From NCBI RefSeq assembly GCF_964275005.1, contig NC_092705.1, forward strand, positions 14,003,385 to 14,067,384: a DNA stretch of 64,000 bases, written 5' to 3'. Below, in pieces: positions 24,701 through 38,300 of this stretch. How positions within the stretch are numbered: position 1 is the first letter of the stretch; the number at the start of each line of letters is the position of its first letter. A model generated the notes under the pieces. It was not told the origin of the DNA and made no database searches. It saw only the letters and a list, made by a program, of their open reading frames with translations. This stretch comes from Diadema setosum (taxonomy: Eukaryota; Echinodermata; Echinoidea; Diadematoida; Diadematidae). The position numbers and the translations under genes are program-made.

Positions 24701-26356
24701 ATTTACAATCTCAAATAATCTACTAATTGCGTTGACTCATTATCCTGCAAAAATGGGTATGTCGGGGCTGTGATTTACGTAACGTTTGAATGCTTCAATT
24801 GATACAATTGTTGAAGAGGGATAACTAAGCTCATTCCAAAGTTTGGCCCCTCGATAAGATAGGGACCGTTTACCATAGTTGGTCTTCGGTTGAATGAGTT
24901 TCAATTTGAATGGGCCGGACCTTGTGCTATAAGCAGTCTGTCGAAAACAAAACATTTGATTTAAATAGGGAGGGTATAATTCATGTAATGAACGGTACAT
25001 TGTATACATGCTAGTTGTTTAGCCCATCTTATACGTAGCCGATCTAATTTCAATGTATCATATAAATTATCAGAAGGATGCATATAATCAACATTCATAA
25101 CAATACGAAGTGATCTATTTTGTAGTATTTGTAATTGCGAAAGGTAAGATTTGGAGGCATTTGCTCAAACCGGACTACAATAATCATTTTGGACTGTCTT
25201 ACATTGTATACTGGGGAAAACTGAAATTGTATTACGTACAAGTTGTGAAAAAAAAATCGTAATCCTTTAATTTGCTTTACAATAATAAAAGATATATGAA
25301 ATTTTGAACTTGAAGTTCGAATTTTTTGTGCAACTCAAATATGAATAAACGTCATAAATGTAAAGAATGTATTGTGACTGTGCATCACAAAACGAACAAA
25401 AAGTCGCACACACTGATTTTGTTTGAGGATTGAAAATAGGTGAAATGGGTCAACCGAGCCGATCTTGACCCTGGGTAAATAAGGCTTTATCATTATTATT
25501 ATTATTATTAATATTATTATTACTACTATTACTATTATTATTATCATTATTATTATCATTAGTATTATTATTATCATTATTATTATCATTAGTATTATTA
25601 TTATCATTATTATTATCATTAGTATTATTATTATCATTATTATTATCGTTATTATTATTGTTATTATCAATTTCAGTTTAATCTGATAATCCCCTCATTG
25701 TTGTTACTCCGGTGGTTTCCATCCTGTTTTTTGTCCCATTCATCGCACCGCAACCAGCACGGCTTGATAAAGATTAAGCGCTTGAATAGACACTGTACTT
25801 CAGAGCCTCTTTTCTCAGTTTACACTTTTTCTGAGTGTGTGCATTCTTTCCACTATTTAGATAGGTTAGGAGAGTCCATTTGATTTGAGTAATACATCAT
25901 TTTAAAGCTTAAAGTCTGCTCTTTCAAAATATGCTCTCCAGTAAAATTTCATGCGTGGCGACTTTCTGTGTGTTTTGTGGTGGAGGGTCACATATAACAT
26001 CACTATACCACAAATAAAATACAATATAGATCGAAAAGTTAAACATTAGAGTAAGAAAATATTACTTGCAGTCATGGAATAGACAAACTGTGGTTACGCT
26101 GTCATTGTTCAGCGATATTCATGACTTACTGGGTTATGTTAAGGAGATATTTATGATAAAGCAATGCTTATTAAATTTACAGAAAAAAAGACATCAAAAC
26201 TTTCAAACACCCCTCCCACACCCAAATACAATATCAAGTCATCTCTTGAAGTAGTGTTGGGTATTTTCTGTTTGAATTTCTTGTATGCATGTCATTTTGT
26301 AATGCGCAGTAAAGTATATCATTATAGTAGCCTTTATTATTATTATTATAATTATA

Positions 26357-26388
<32 letters not shown>

Positions 26389-29300
26389 CATTATTATTAT
26401 TATCATTATTATTATTATTATCACCCAAAATAAAAATGTAATACACATTCGATGGAGCGTAAAGTGCATGGGTAAGACTATTAGAGAAATACAAAATTCG
26501 TTCTCATTTTATATAGTTGCCCCTGTCCCACACCTTCCCCGTCCAGAAAAGTGAATAAAATGCTATCACCCCATCCCCTACCCAAAATATTGCTTTTTTC
26601 GAAACATATACATTCGAAGAGTACAAGAAAAAAAGTTCAGCACCAAGAGTCAACCGATGTCATGAGTATACATGGTATATGGGTGCCACTTAAAATGACC
26701 AGTATGTGGGAGAAATTTCATAATTTGACCATGCAGTTCTGCCTCTCCACCGCTCCGACTGTGTTGTAGTATTCCTTCAGGTAAAGGCGCTGCAGCTTGG
26801 CAACAGGAGTAGTGTGCCTTCCCACGAGTCTCTGTGTTCCCATGCGAGTGGAAAACGGAAAACGTCGAAGGACGTAATTGTCCGCAACATCCGTAGCTGT
26901 CCGTAAATATCCGTAAGCGGAGGAAACTGTTGTGATACGTTAACTTGCGGTTAATTTCGGATACTTACGGTGGACGTAAGCGAACGCAAACGGGCGGAAG
27001 GTAAATTTTTTTTGCGGATGGTCTGCGTCCAAGCCACGGGTAGTTACGTTCAGTTACGGATAGTTACGTTTGGTTACGGTTACTTGCGTAAGTTTACGTC
27101 CGTGGCGTCCCTCTGCGAAATTTTGAACATTTCAAAATTTCGCAGGTTCGGCGACTTCATTTTGCGTTTCTTTACGGATGAGTTACGGACAGTTACGTCT
27201 ACATACGTCCCTGCGGATGTCTGCGTCCACGCTGCGTCCCCCTGCGTCGACTCATTCGTATCTATCCGCGGCGGACGTAATCCATCGTAAAGCACTGTGT
27301 GACTGGGGCATTACGCGATACATGCGCGTTTTGCGCATTTCACGAGTTTGTCAGACGTGGAACCTTCGTAGTTGTCCGCTGATGTGCGCCGGATCGGCGA
27401 TTTACGCGATTCTAGGTTTTGAGCAGCTCAAAACTCGGCTTCGCGTAAAAGTTTACCCAGTATTGCAAACAGAACATATCATATGAATAACGCAAAAGAG
27501 CTACAGCTTAAGCATTGCTTGATTTGCATGCAGCCCTCGTACATAATACATAACATATAGGAAAATAGGAGGGAGGGATGACTTGCAAAGAGATAGGATA
27601 GAAGAAAGGAGAGAGGAGAGGTCTGTCTGCTTTCGCTAATACACAAGTTAGATCACCTGGATCACTGAATAGTAAAGCATGGCAAAGTATTTTCTCACCG
27701 AGGTACAGGTGAACAGTTATAGGTCATGGTCGCTTACATATTACGCAATAAATTCAGAACGGCAATATTTCCACGAGGGAATTTCATATACAATGCAATT
27801 ACAATGACATTATAAGATCATTGATATCCAGAGAGCAGCATTGTCTTTACAGCTTTCTTAAAAGAATACATAGACTTTAAAATTCGAATTTCAGAAGGAA
27901 GAGAGTTCCAAATATCGGGTCAAGTGTGTCTGATAGATTTCAGAGCCATCACCGTTTTTGGATTTTGCAAATGAAATTTATCAGATTGCATAGTGGGATA
28001 AGAATGTATGTCCTTGTTCAACTGAAATAATGAGAAAAAAAGAAGATGGCAACTGACCGCTATACAAACGAAACATAAAAAGTGAATTTTGCAAAAAAAA
28101 AAATAATGTCATTTACCTGTAGTGTTTTTAATTCTACGAACGAAGGATCTGAATGGTCCCGATAACCTGAATTGGTGCATATAACGTATAGCTTTCTTTT
28201 GTAGAAGCAATATACGGTCAATGTGACTTTTCGCAGTTGCCCAAACAGTGTTACAATATGAGATGTTCGATAATATCAACGAATTGTATAGCATGAATAA
28301 AATATTCTTTGAGGCGTAATACTTAAGCTTACAGAGTATACCAACATTGCGAGACACTTTATCTGAGATGTATTGCACATGAGCATTTCATATTTTCATA
28401 TTTTCATTTATATATATTCCAAGAAATTTGACACTTTCTTTTTGTTCCAATAATATACCATCCACCATAATATTCAAATGGTGCATTTCATTTTTATACT
28501 TCTTATTATGAAAATAAATACAATTTGTCTTTTTTAAGTTGAGTGATAATCTATTGCTCTTAAACCATGTAGATAATTTCGGCAATTCAGTATTAAGAGT
28601 TCTTAAAAGCGACTGAAAATCAGAATTGGAACAAAATACATGGTGTCATCGGCGAACAGAATATATTGCAGTAACTTAGATGAATTTGTAATATCATTTA
28701 TATACACTAGAAATAGTAGCGGTCCCACTATGGATCCTTGTGGGACGCCACAATGTATGGGTAAAACTTCAGAGTTTACCGATTCATAGTATACGTACTG
28801 CTGTCTATTTGATAAGTAATCTTCAAACCATTCCAGTGGAATGCCACGAACTCCATAACAATGTAATTTGCGTAAAAGGACAGTGTGGTCAAGAGTGTCG
28901 AATGCCTTGCTCAGGTCTATGAACACACCAATGACATGTTTTTGTTCAGCTAAGGCAGTCGACACTCTGTCGTACAACTGCGCTAGTGCCATATCTGTAG
29001 AATGAAATTTCCTGAAACCATATTGGTCTTGGTTCAGTACATCATTTTGTAACAAAAATCATACAGTCTGTTATAAACAAGCCTTTCTATGACTTTAGAA
29101 AGACTAGGAAGAATAGAGATAGGTCGGTAATTCCTTACTTTGCTTTTCTTAGAGGTTATAAAGAGATAAAGAGAATGAAAACTTATTTTTGCTATTTCAT
29201 TCATGTCTCTCATTGTGTTAAACTGGTCTTTTGTTGTCAATGTTGTCGTGAAGGGCATTTGCAAATGAAAGAGAACATGTCAATTTTTGCCATTTTTAAT

Positions 29301-32300
29301 TTTGTGCCTTGGAGGACAAAAACGAATGTGCTCACCCATGCGTAAAGTTTTCTCTTTATTTAACCTATTAGCGTAATAGCCAATTAAATTACCTTTAATA
29401 TGGTATATAATAAATTGATTTTTATCAAAATCTGCTATGAAAAATATGACCTCGAAAAAGTATTTACTTTCTTTTTTGCGTTTAGTTGTAATGTAAAGGG
29501 GCATTTAATTGTAATGCCTTAAGACATGGTTACAAAGTAGATTACACCTTTATTATGAAAATATGAAAATACGTCATCAAAGGTACAAGTTGAAATTGTG
29601 AATATCAAGGCAATAATATTAGATAATTCTCTAGTAGATTTCAGAGCTTATTGAAATCATAAAAACATTAAATTCAACGATTTTTTATCTTTTTCACAAA
29701 TAGAATTTGAATAACTTATGAATATTCATGAGCAATAGAACCAGCAGAAACCAATAGAAACCAACTGGAGTCAGCTGGTATCAGAGTGTCAATGTTTTAG
29801 TTGCTGGGTTTTAATCAGGAATGAAGTGGTAAGTAAGCAAGTCCAGTCAGGTACATGGGTTTCAAATTGTGTCAACAAACTGTTTGCACACAAACCGACA
29901 CACACATGCAACTGGCAACTGGCAAGAACTCAGCCAACTGGTACAGAGTGATACTTGAACTGGTATCAACTGGCCACCAGTAGACTTGTACTGGTTTCAA
30001 CTGGTAAGCAGTGCAACTTAAACTGATATAAACTGGTACCAGTTAAACTTCAACTGGTATCAATGATAATGTATGTTTTTATGTGACAAATGATAGATCC
30101 TTTCTTCGTGTTTAAATGAGCCAATTTCTAACCCAATACCACTCCTTGATGCATGTGATTTGTTGCTTTCATTTCAAATGCTGCAGAAATCATTTCAAAT
30201 GTTGTCTTATGAAACCGTGTGAAAGGATTTAGATGTGTTTTAAGTAAGCTTTAACTGCAACAAAGAAACCCCAGAAATAATAAGCACATAAAGCAGGTAT
30301 TCTGACTATCGCATGCAGTTTACAATGGGGAGACGAAATCGCTTGCGATTGCTCGTTCTATCACAGTATCCGCATGATTATGGAGGAAGAATTAGTTTTC
30401 TAAAGTCTTTTCTGTTTTGTTTTGTTTTTTGTTCCGTTGTTGTGCCTTTGATCTATAGGTTGATGCTCGAGTCCGAGTAAACATCATCACCGTCGCCGAC
30501 ATCGACACGTTGAAGGAGGAATTCAACTGCGAGCTCGCCCTCACCATTAAGTGGAAGGAACCAAGCATCAGGGGGCTCAAAGCTGACGTGAGTATAGCAT
30601 CCCTACTGGAAAGAACACAATGCCCCGCAGGGTGTTCACAGTGTGTTCATTTGATAGTCGACTATGTGAAAACGTTCGAATCATCTTTTTAAATGTGTTT
30701 AAAAAAGGAAAGATTAGTGAAACTTCAACGCATTCTTTTTTCCGCAAGAGTATAGTTATTTTGTATCAATATAAGACTCAGCATACAGGAATATAATGAT
30801 TATTATGGGAATAAAACATATAACCGATAAGCATTCTGATTGATTTGTATTCCTACAGGAGATAGACTGGAGTGAACACTGGGAGCCCCGAATCTATTTC
30901 TTCAATGCTGTCAGCATTGATAAGTACGAGGTGAAGCACCGCAAGGGACTCAAGTCGCTGTACGATGACGAGACAGACCCGATTCCCGACGCTCAGCTGT
31001 CGATCAGGATGAGAGGCACCTTCAAGTCTGACATGAAGCTGAACGACTTCCCTTTCGACTATCAGGTGGGTTGGAAGAGCTTATAAAATATATCGGAGAC
31101 TTTTGTTGACAAACACACCCGTATCATTTAATGGGAGCGCGGCCATCATCCTGCACTTGAAAATGAATAGATTTTAACGGCTTTACGAATGATATATAGA
31201 TATAGTACAAGACAGTACAAAGCAATGTTGTAACATAGTATCACGCTTGTAGTTCTCAATACGGTATTAGTATATAGTAGATATAGTACAAGTACAAGCA
31301 ATGTTGTAACACGGTATCACGCTTTATAATGGATGTAGTGTTCTCAATACGGTATTTAAAGCGACGTTCTTAGAATTGTATAGACCTACTTATTTTTGTT
31401 TTAAATTTTGTGTTAGCGTTGGTTTTGAAGCTGTTCGACTGGTACATGTTTTAATTTGAACCAACACACACTTTTAAAATAGAAAATAGTGGACAAAGAC
31501 TATTTCGTTTGTCTTGAACGATCATGCCCTTCTACATGACTAAGATTATAATTCACCTAGTGCTCAGTCTCACTATTACCAAGGAGGTTCTCCTTGCTTT
31601 CATGTGTATCAATGAGATCCTGCGATGTCCTCTACGCATGCGCATTTGGAATAAGCATCTGGTTGCAATTTGTGGCGCCCAATTTAATGAGCAAACGCTA
31701 AGATGCCGCTATTAGGAAAGAAGAAGGAAAAAAGTGTTCTATAAATGCGCGAGGATACTGTTTCCATAATCCAACCAGGGAGGAGGCGCGTCGTGAACAT
31801 TCGTAAGGAGCTTTAGATTTGCGACGGAGGCGGACATTTATGACGACGATTGCATTAGCCGTTCTCCTCCCAGTCTCTCCATACACTGTGTTGCAAGGTA
31901 GATTTAGATTACGCAAGGACGCAGCCTGTACAAAGTAAAGTGGCGCCCCCATATGATCATTGCGTCCAGTAGTTCTCTACGTTGTGAATTTGAGCGCACG
32001 CAAAAAGAACCCACCGTCCACACTCAGACGACGCGCAAGTGTGCGCATGCGTAAAATATGTTTGTAAGTTGTGTTCGTTTGTTTGTTTCCTCTGAATGTC
32101 CCCGTCGCCAGAATCTAAAGCTCCCTCGTGTCTCAGATCTAAAAGCTCGCTGTTCTCTGTAGTCATAATGAGGTTCATCTTGTGTGTAAGTCTGTGGTCA
32201 AGGAATAAAGATACCTCTCATACTTACGAAGTTGATTATGGTGCAGATGGCATTCAAAGTAATAAGGCTTTTTCTTTTCTTGATTCAATTTTTTAGAATC

Positions 32301-35300
32301 TGACGATCAAACTCATGTCAGATTGGCCCAAGAAAGTGATCGAGTTCAGCAAAGATATGACTCAGAAGGACAGCGTCAGAACGGACACTGTTAAAGGTAA
32401 GGAAAAGGTCATAAATCCTATGCACACCACAGGATTATTGCCTTGTGTGAGCCACTGCAGGAACAAAATTTTTCATTTGCTGTCTGCCGGTGGCCGAACA
32501 ATCATACACAAGTCCTATTATTCGTTTGTTTGTTTCTTCTATCTTGTTTCTACCATTCTCCTTTTCTTCCGCTCCTCCTCCTTCGTGTATTTTTACCCAT
32601 TTTCCTCCAAAAATGGTTCTTTCTTCCCTCTTATACTCCTCCTATTATTTCTTCTTATTCTCCTATTGCCTCTTCATTTATCTTCTGTATAATCTTATGA
32701 ATGAATATTTGTCTTCGTTGCCTTTTATTTTCCTCACCTTTATTGTATTTATAGTATTTTGACTGCTGATTTTCTACTAGTACATTAAAGCGAAGGGGTA
32801 TTATGATAGAATGTTGAATTACAAGTTATCAAATAATCATAGTAGCACAGTGTACTTTATCCCACTCGTTATACTTGGAAGGTTTGTGTTACTGAGTACC
32901 ATAGTAAATCACCATTCATGTCTCGCCCGTATATTGGTCGAACAGGAGACCAAGAGTGGGAGCTGATGAAGCATGTTGATGCGGCCCCAGTTGAGGAAAA
33001 GAAGATGAGCTCAGGGGCGGTCAACACGTACCCTCTCTACAACATCACCGTGAACGTGAAGAGAAAACCCAGTTACTACATGTGGAATGTAGCCCTGATC
33101 ATGGTAAGTCGGGCGCAACTCTAAGTTCAAATGTCCACCGTTCTCAGAGTGCAGTCACAGCGAAACTGATGTCAAGTTGACAATTCGCACAAATCACGCC
33201 AATGATTCCGACAAATTCAAGATAATCGCACTGCACCGGCATACCAGATTGTGCGAAGAAACGTGAACAATAATTTTGTCGAACATTTAGGTCGACTAGT
33301 GACTATAAATAGGCTTGAAAGAAAGGATTGGGCAGGATTTGAGATTTAAGAATGCATGAGGGCTGAAAGTGTACAATGTAAAATATTACAGATGTAATCA
33401 TGATAGTATTGACATCGAAAGTGAAGGAATAAGAGCATTATTTTTGTTTTAAATACAAAGGAAAACCGAAGAAAAGTGGGAACTCTTCCCACTTAGCCGA
33501 GATACAGTGCCGAGCTTTGCCGAGTTTTGGCGAGTTGCCTCAAAGGGGCACTCGCGATAACTCGCGTAAAGCCGAATTGGTGTCTCGAGTTGTGCCGAGC
33601 TGCGCGAGCTTAAACTCGCGAGAACTCGCGTGAACTCGCGTGAAATTTGTCAATTTTAATGAGCTGCGCATGAGTGATCTACGAGACAACATCGAGTTTA
33701 CTACGATAGCTGTACGATTGATCCGAGCGTGATACGAGTCACACCGATCTTAGTGTGAGTTGTTATGACCTGTGTACGACTTTAACCGAGCTTTCATCAA
33801 GTTGTAAAGAGCTTGTTACGAGCCCGTTACGAGCTCGTTAGGAGTTTGCGCAATCCCTGCTGTTCGGTTTGGCCTCCAGTGGCGTCTTTTCTCCCATTTT
33901 TTTCTACTGGGACCTGGGACCCATTTCATAAAAAGTTGATAATTATGATAACAACTCTTGCTGGAATGTCAATTGTCATGGCAACAAGAAGAATCCAGCT
34001 TCCTGATTGGTTGTTGGTATTGGAAGTTGCCATTCCAGCAAAAGTTGCTATCCTAACATTTTTTTTAATGAAATGAGGCCCTGGTCTTGTGGGTCTTGTT
34101 TAGAGGCTTGGTTTTCTAACTCCCTCTGTAGCTCATCAAGGATGATCTCTTCTGGTTCTACTGTCTCTTCCTACTCTTCTACCTCTACTTCTACCATTGC
34201 TGGATTGATCTCCATTTCCTTCTCCGGTTTTTTCTTGGATTTCTTGAGCCGCGAGGCACGTTTTTTTTTTTTTTTGTCTTAATTTTTACGTAGTTCTAGA
34301 AATGTAATGGCAATGACCTATTAGGGTTGAATAAATGTCTCCTGTCTTGAAAAACCTGGGAAATTGTGAATAATTCCATATTAATAGGTCAGTGCAATGT
34401 ACTCTGAATAAGCTAATACAGTACAAAACTCGTTGTAAGTTGCAGAGCTCGATCTAAATTCGCGCCTTTCTCGAGGGCAATTTCCCCTTCCACATACTGG
34501 TAGTAGAGTCGTAGTGCTCGTATCGCACTCTTCAAAACTCGAGCAGAACTCGCGTATACTTGAAGGTGGCGAGTTACGAAGAGTTCATCGTGAGCTTCGT
34601 ACGAGTATTGAGAGTTTGTTCAAATTCAAATTCAAAGGTTTTATTTTCACTTCTTTCACTACTCGTAATAAGCGAGCTTGTTACGAGTAGTACGAGGATA
34701 TTACGAGTTGAAAAGAGTTCAGCACGTTACTTCGAGTTAGGGAAAATTTTGAACGTGTTCAAAAATGTTGGAACCACTCGCGAGTTCACGGGGAGTTTTG
34801 CAGATTCACTACGAGTTTCGCGAGTTGTCGCGAGTTATCCCGAGTTACATGAAAAGGTTTACGCGAGTTATTGCGAGTGTCCCTTTGAGGCAACTCGCCA
34901 CAACTCGCCAAAGCTCGCCGCTGTAACTCGGCTATTAATAAAGTGGGAACCCTGCTTAACTATATAGGCATATATAGGCCTACGCGAGTACTGCTCGAGT
35001 TTTGAAGAGTGTGATACGAGCACTACGACCCGACTTCCAGTATCAACGTTTACACTTTGGCGAGTTGGAGTCGCGAGTCGTGCGCGAGCTGTGCGAGCTC
35101 CAACTCGCGTTAACTCGCACAAACTCGCGCGAAATGTATTTTTTTCCCCTGGAATTTGCATGAGTGATATAAGACTCAACGCCGAGTTCACTACGCTCGC
35201 TGTACGAGTGAACCGAGCTCGAAACGAGACATACCGAGCTTAGTATGAGTTGCAGTGACCTTTATACGACTTAAAGCGAGCTTTAAACGAGTTGTCAAGA

Positions 35301-38300
35301 TTTTATTACGAGTAATAAGAGTTTTATACGATCGAGGGGCGGGAAATGCACATTTTTGGCGCTCAAAGATGGATGCCAGAAGCATTTTCGCTCTGCTTGA
35401 AGAAGAAGAGACCCTGATCTTCTGCACGATTGGTGCGACCCTGTTGTCAAGGAGGCGCCGCAGAAAAAGAGATGCTCAAGAGAGGACCAAAATGCTTCAA
35501 AGGAGGTTTTGGACAAGACCCTGGTTGTTGAGGAGGCCAAAGTACGGACACTATGAGACGCTGATGGCGGAGTTAGCTGGTGAAGACCTGGACGGTCTTG
35601 CGGGGGGATATGACAAGGCGAAAGAAGACCTTCGTAGATCTCTGACCTCATCTGCTCGCTGGAGGAGCTACAACATAATAAAAGGATACCAGTCACTTCA
35701 ATACTCATAAGGGTACATCGTTTATATTTCACCATGTTACACAAAACTAGTAAGTTATTGAGCAGTTAACCAGGAATTATACGGTATCACGAAATTATCT
35801 CGAGAGTACTGAAACAAAACAAAAAAATCACAGTTAACCAAAATGTTCTGCACACGTAATAAAACATATTTTGAGATCCTGAGATTAATGACAGTAATGT
35901 AACACTTTACTCTTCCTTTTCTTTAATACAGAACAATGTTCATTATCATAATGTTTAATCACCTATTAATGTATGGCGATTTCTATATTTTGTTTAAATG
36001 TCGCTTATTACAGATCTTGATAAAATCAAATGCATATTTACCCTTCCCAATGTTCTCCCTTTCATCCTCACAATATGTCCCTCCAGGACGCGGAATGTAT
36101 TGAGAATCCACTGATCTTTCTCACTATAAGGTGTGTCTCTGGTCCCCTTTCCAGACTTTGGGTTCGTCAGACGGCTGTACTGTGTCCTCATAGACTTGAG
36201 GAAATTGTTCAGCTGTGAATTTAGATCACATGAATTAATGGAAAGAAATAAATAACTTTATTAAATTCTTGTTTCTCATACGGTAAAGTATATAGCTAGC
36301 TAACGGGATAAACGAAATGTGGGGGTCAAAATTTTCAGGACTAAATATTATGCATGTCATGTTGTCAGTTGTTTACAGGATTTTCGATAATTATGGCAAT
36401 CATAACCATAGTAGTAATCATGGTAATGAATTCAACAAAATATATTTAGCGAAACTCCGTTTTGCCGCCAGAGCCCCCCCCCCCCCCACCCTAAAAAATA
36501 GATATTAATATTCATCTTCACTTACCGGAGCACACCGGATCGTACTCCTTGGCCTTCTCTTCGATTAGCGTTGTCTTCTTTGCAGTATCCTTGTATGACT
36601 TTAGTCGCCTGTTATACAGACAATCGTACCACTCTGCTTATTCTACTTCTTGCTCTTCAGTGAATGTGTATGCAGTGAGGTGTTTTTCGTCTCTTCGGGG
36701 TGGACTTCTTAGGGGTGGACTTCTTGTTTGGGGTGGACTTCTTCGTTCTTTTTTTTCCCGTCTTCCCTGGCGTGCCAGACGGAGAACCTTGCGAGTGGAG
36801 AAAAATGGGTTCATTTTCCTCCCCAACCAGTTCGACAGGCGAGGCCTGATGCTCAGTAGTTTGAGCTTGGACCTGGTCTAGTTTGGTGTCTTGTTCTTTT
36901 ACCTGTCTCTGCTCGTCATTGATCTCCTCTTCCGTCTCCATTCTCTCTTCCTGCACTTCTTTGTACCCTTGTTTGAATGACATTATTCTTTCGGTGTTTA
37001 ACTACCTGAATGGCCACAACTCTTGGATCTCTTGGGTCGGGGCATATTCCTCTCCTATATTTGCTAGTTGTAATAATACAGTGACAATGGCCGTTTTAAG
37101 AGTACGCGTACATGCGTGGGTCGATTAAAATGTGCTCTCATTTTAAAATATATATGGAAAAATACAGAACACTGGATATTTATTATTCAGCTGGCATGTC
37201 AATGTGCATTTGCAACGCAATCTGATACCCCGTTCCCACTGCCGATCAGATCAACTCGATCAAGCGAGATCAATCCCGATCACCTATTTTTACCAGAGCA
37301 ATCCTGACCAAATGCTCGAGCGTCCTTCAACACGATCCCTTCCCGACCGCTATTCGATCCTTTACGATCCACATCCGACCATTCTCGACATCTCCAGAAT
37401 CTCTCCTCGACAACCATACAGATCTCTACTCGAACATCCCGATCTACACACAATCAATATACGATCGCTACACGGTCAATACTCGATTTCTACTAGACTT
37501 CTTAGACCAGCTCGACATGACTCGATCTGTGTCAGATCTTGCATCGAACGGGTCGGCAGGTTCGTACAGTGATCGAGTGAAAGAAGAATTGGTTACAGTT
37601 ATTCGTTGGGTTATATGAAACAACTCAGTATTTATGCTTGAATACGGCGTGGCCCAAAAGAGTGCTATAAAACTGACTATTAATGGCAAAAACATGAAAA
37701 ACGAAAGAAATAATTATCTTTAGTATAGGATTTACCGGCCAATTTCGCACTTTTGTCAGTCCATTTGATAAAAGGTTCATTCACTTAAGCGAAAATCCTC
37801 ATCACTGCACATTCTGTCATTCAAAATTGCAAGTTGTTCGTTCAATTTAGCATTCCGATCAATGAGATTTGCACATGTGTCTTTCGAATTCGTTAAATGG
37901 GCATTCAAATTGGCACGTGCTCTTCAGTCATTCAAATTCGCCAGTGGCGAAAGGGGTATTTCAGTCATTCAATTTCGCGTATGGGCAGTCAAATTCCTAA
38001 CATGTTCATTGAAATTAACGTCATGTTATTTCTTTTTTGAAAAGATGATAACATTTAAACGCGTATTTCTATGTGACTTATTGTTTCTTCCACGCACTGT
38101 TAAGCAGTAAAAGTATCGTATTTTTGACCATATTATATAACTCGACTTTGCTGTTCTGTAACGCCCCTTTTCTTTCATACATTACATTTTAGGCCTACTG
38201 ATGTACCAATTCTCTAGTTTAACTTCATCTTCTTAAAGTCATGACGGTACAAGTTAGATACAGACGTATTTCTCAAGGGGACAGAAAAAGAAATATAGTA

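Larger units (their letters stand above)
24281..27445. mobile_element. Nested Harbinger-like elements with later insertions
   Basis: Inner element 24345-27310 has TTA on both sides and ends AGCCCCAGTCACA and mirrored TGCCCCAGTCACA; its arms repeat TTACGGATAG, TTGCGGA and CTGCGTCC words. It sits inside an outer element starting at 24281 (AGGCCCGGTCACACTGCCC, preceded by TAA), whose sequence resumes at 27314 with GCGATACATGCGCG words; its right end was not found. The inner element was itself opened by 24.6-26.8 kb, which contains LINE debris and microsatellites. Confidence 0.62.
34956..36990. mobile_element. Decayed PIF/Harbinger transposon
   Basis: Subterminal CGAGTT-word region 34960-35340, then a transposase start on the plus strand (35370-35710) and a divergently placed second gene on the minus strand (36983-35994). 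Two divergent genes, a nuclease and a Myb/MADF-type protein, are the standard Harbinger layout. The DDE catalytic region is missing, so the copy is dead. The right terminus was not identified. Confidence 0.62.

Noticed and set aside
25335-25670. Long Ile/Met-rich open frame
   Set aside because: Translation of an ATT/ATC microsatellite.
37862-38110. Open frame of 82 codons with a close relative at 43800-44051, apparently conserved
   Set aside because: The two frames are mirror copies created by the palindrome, and the sequence is an ATTCAA-word array. Conservation here says nothing about coding.
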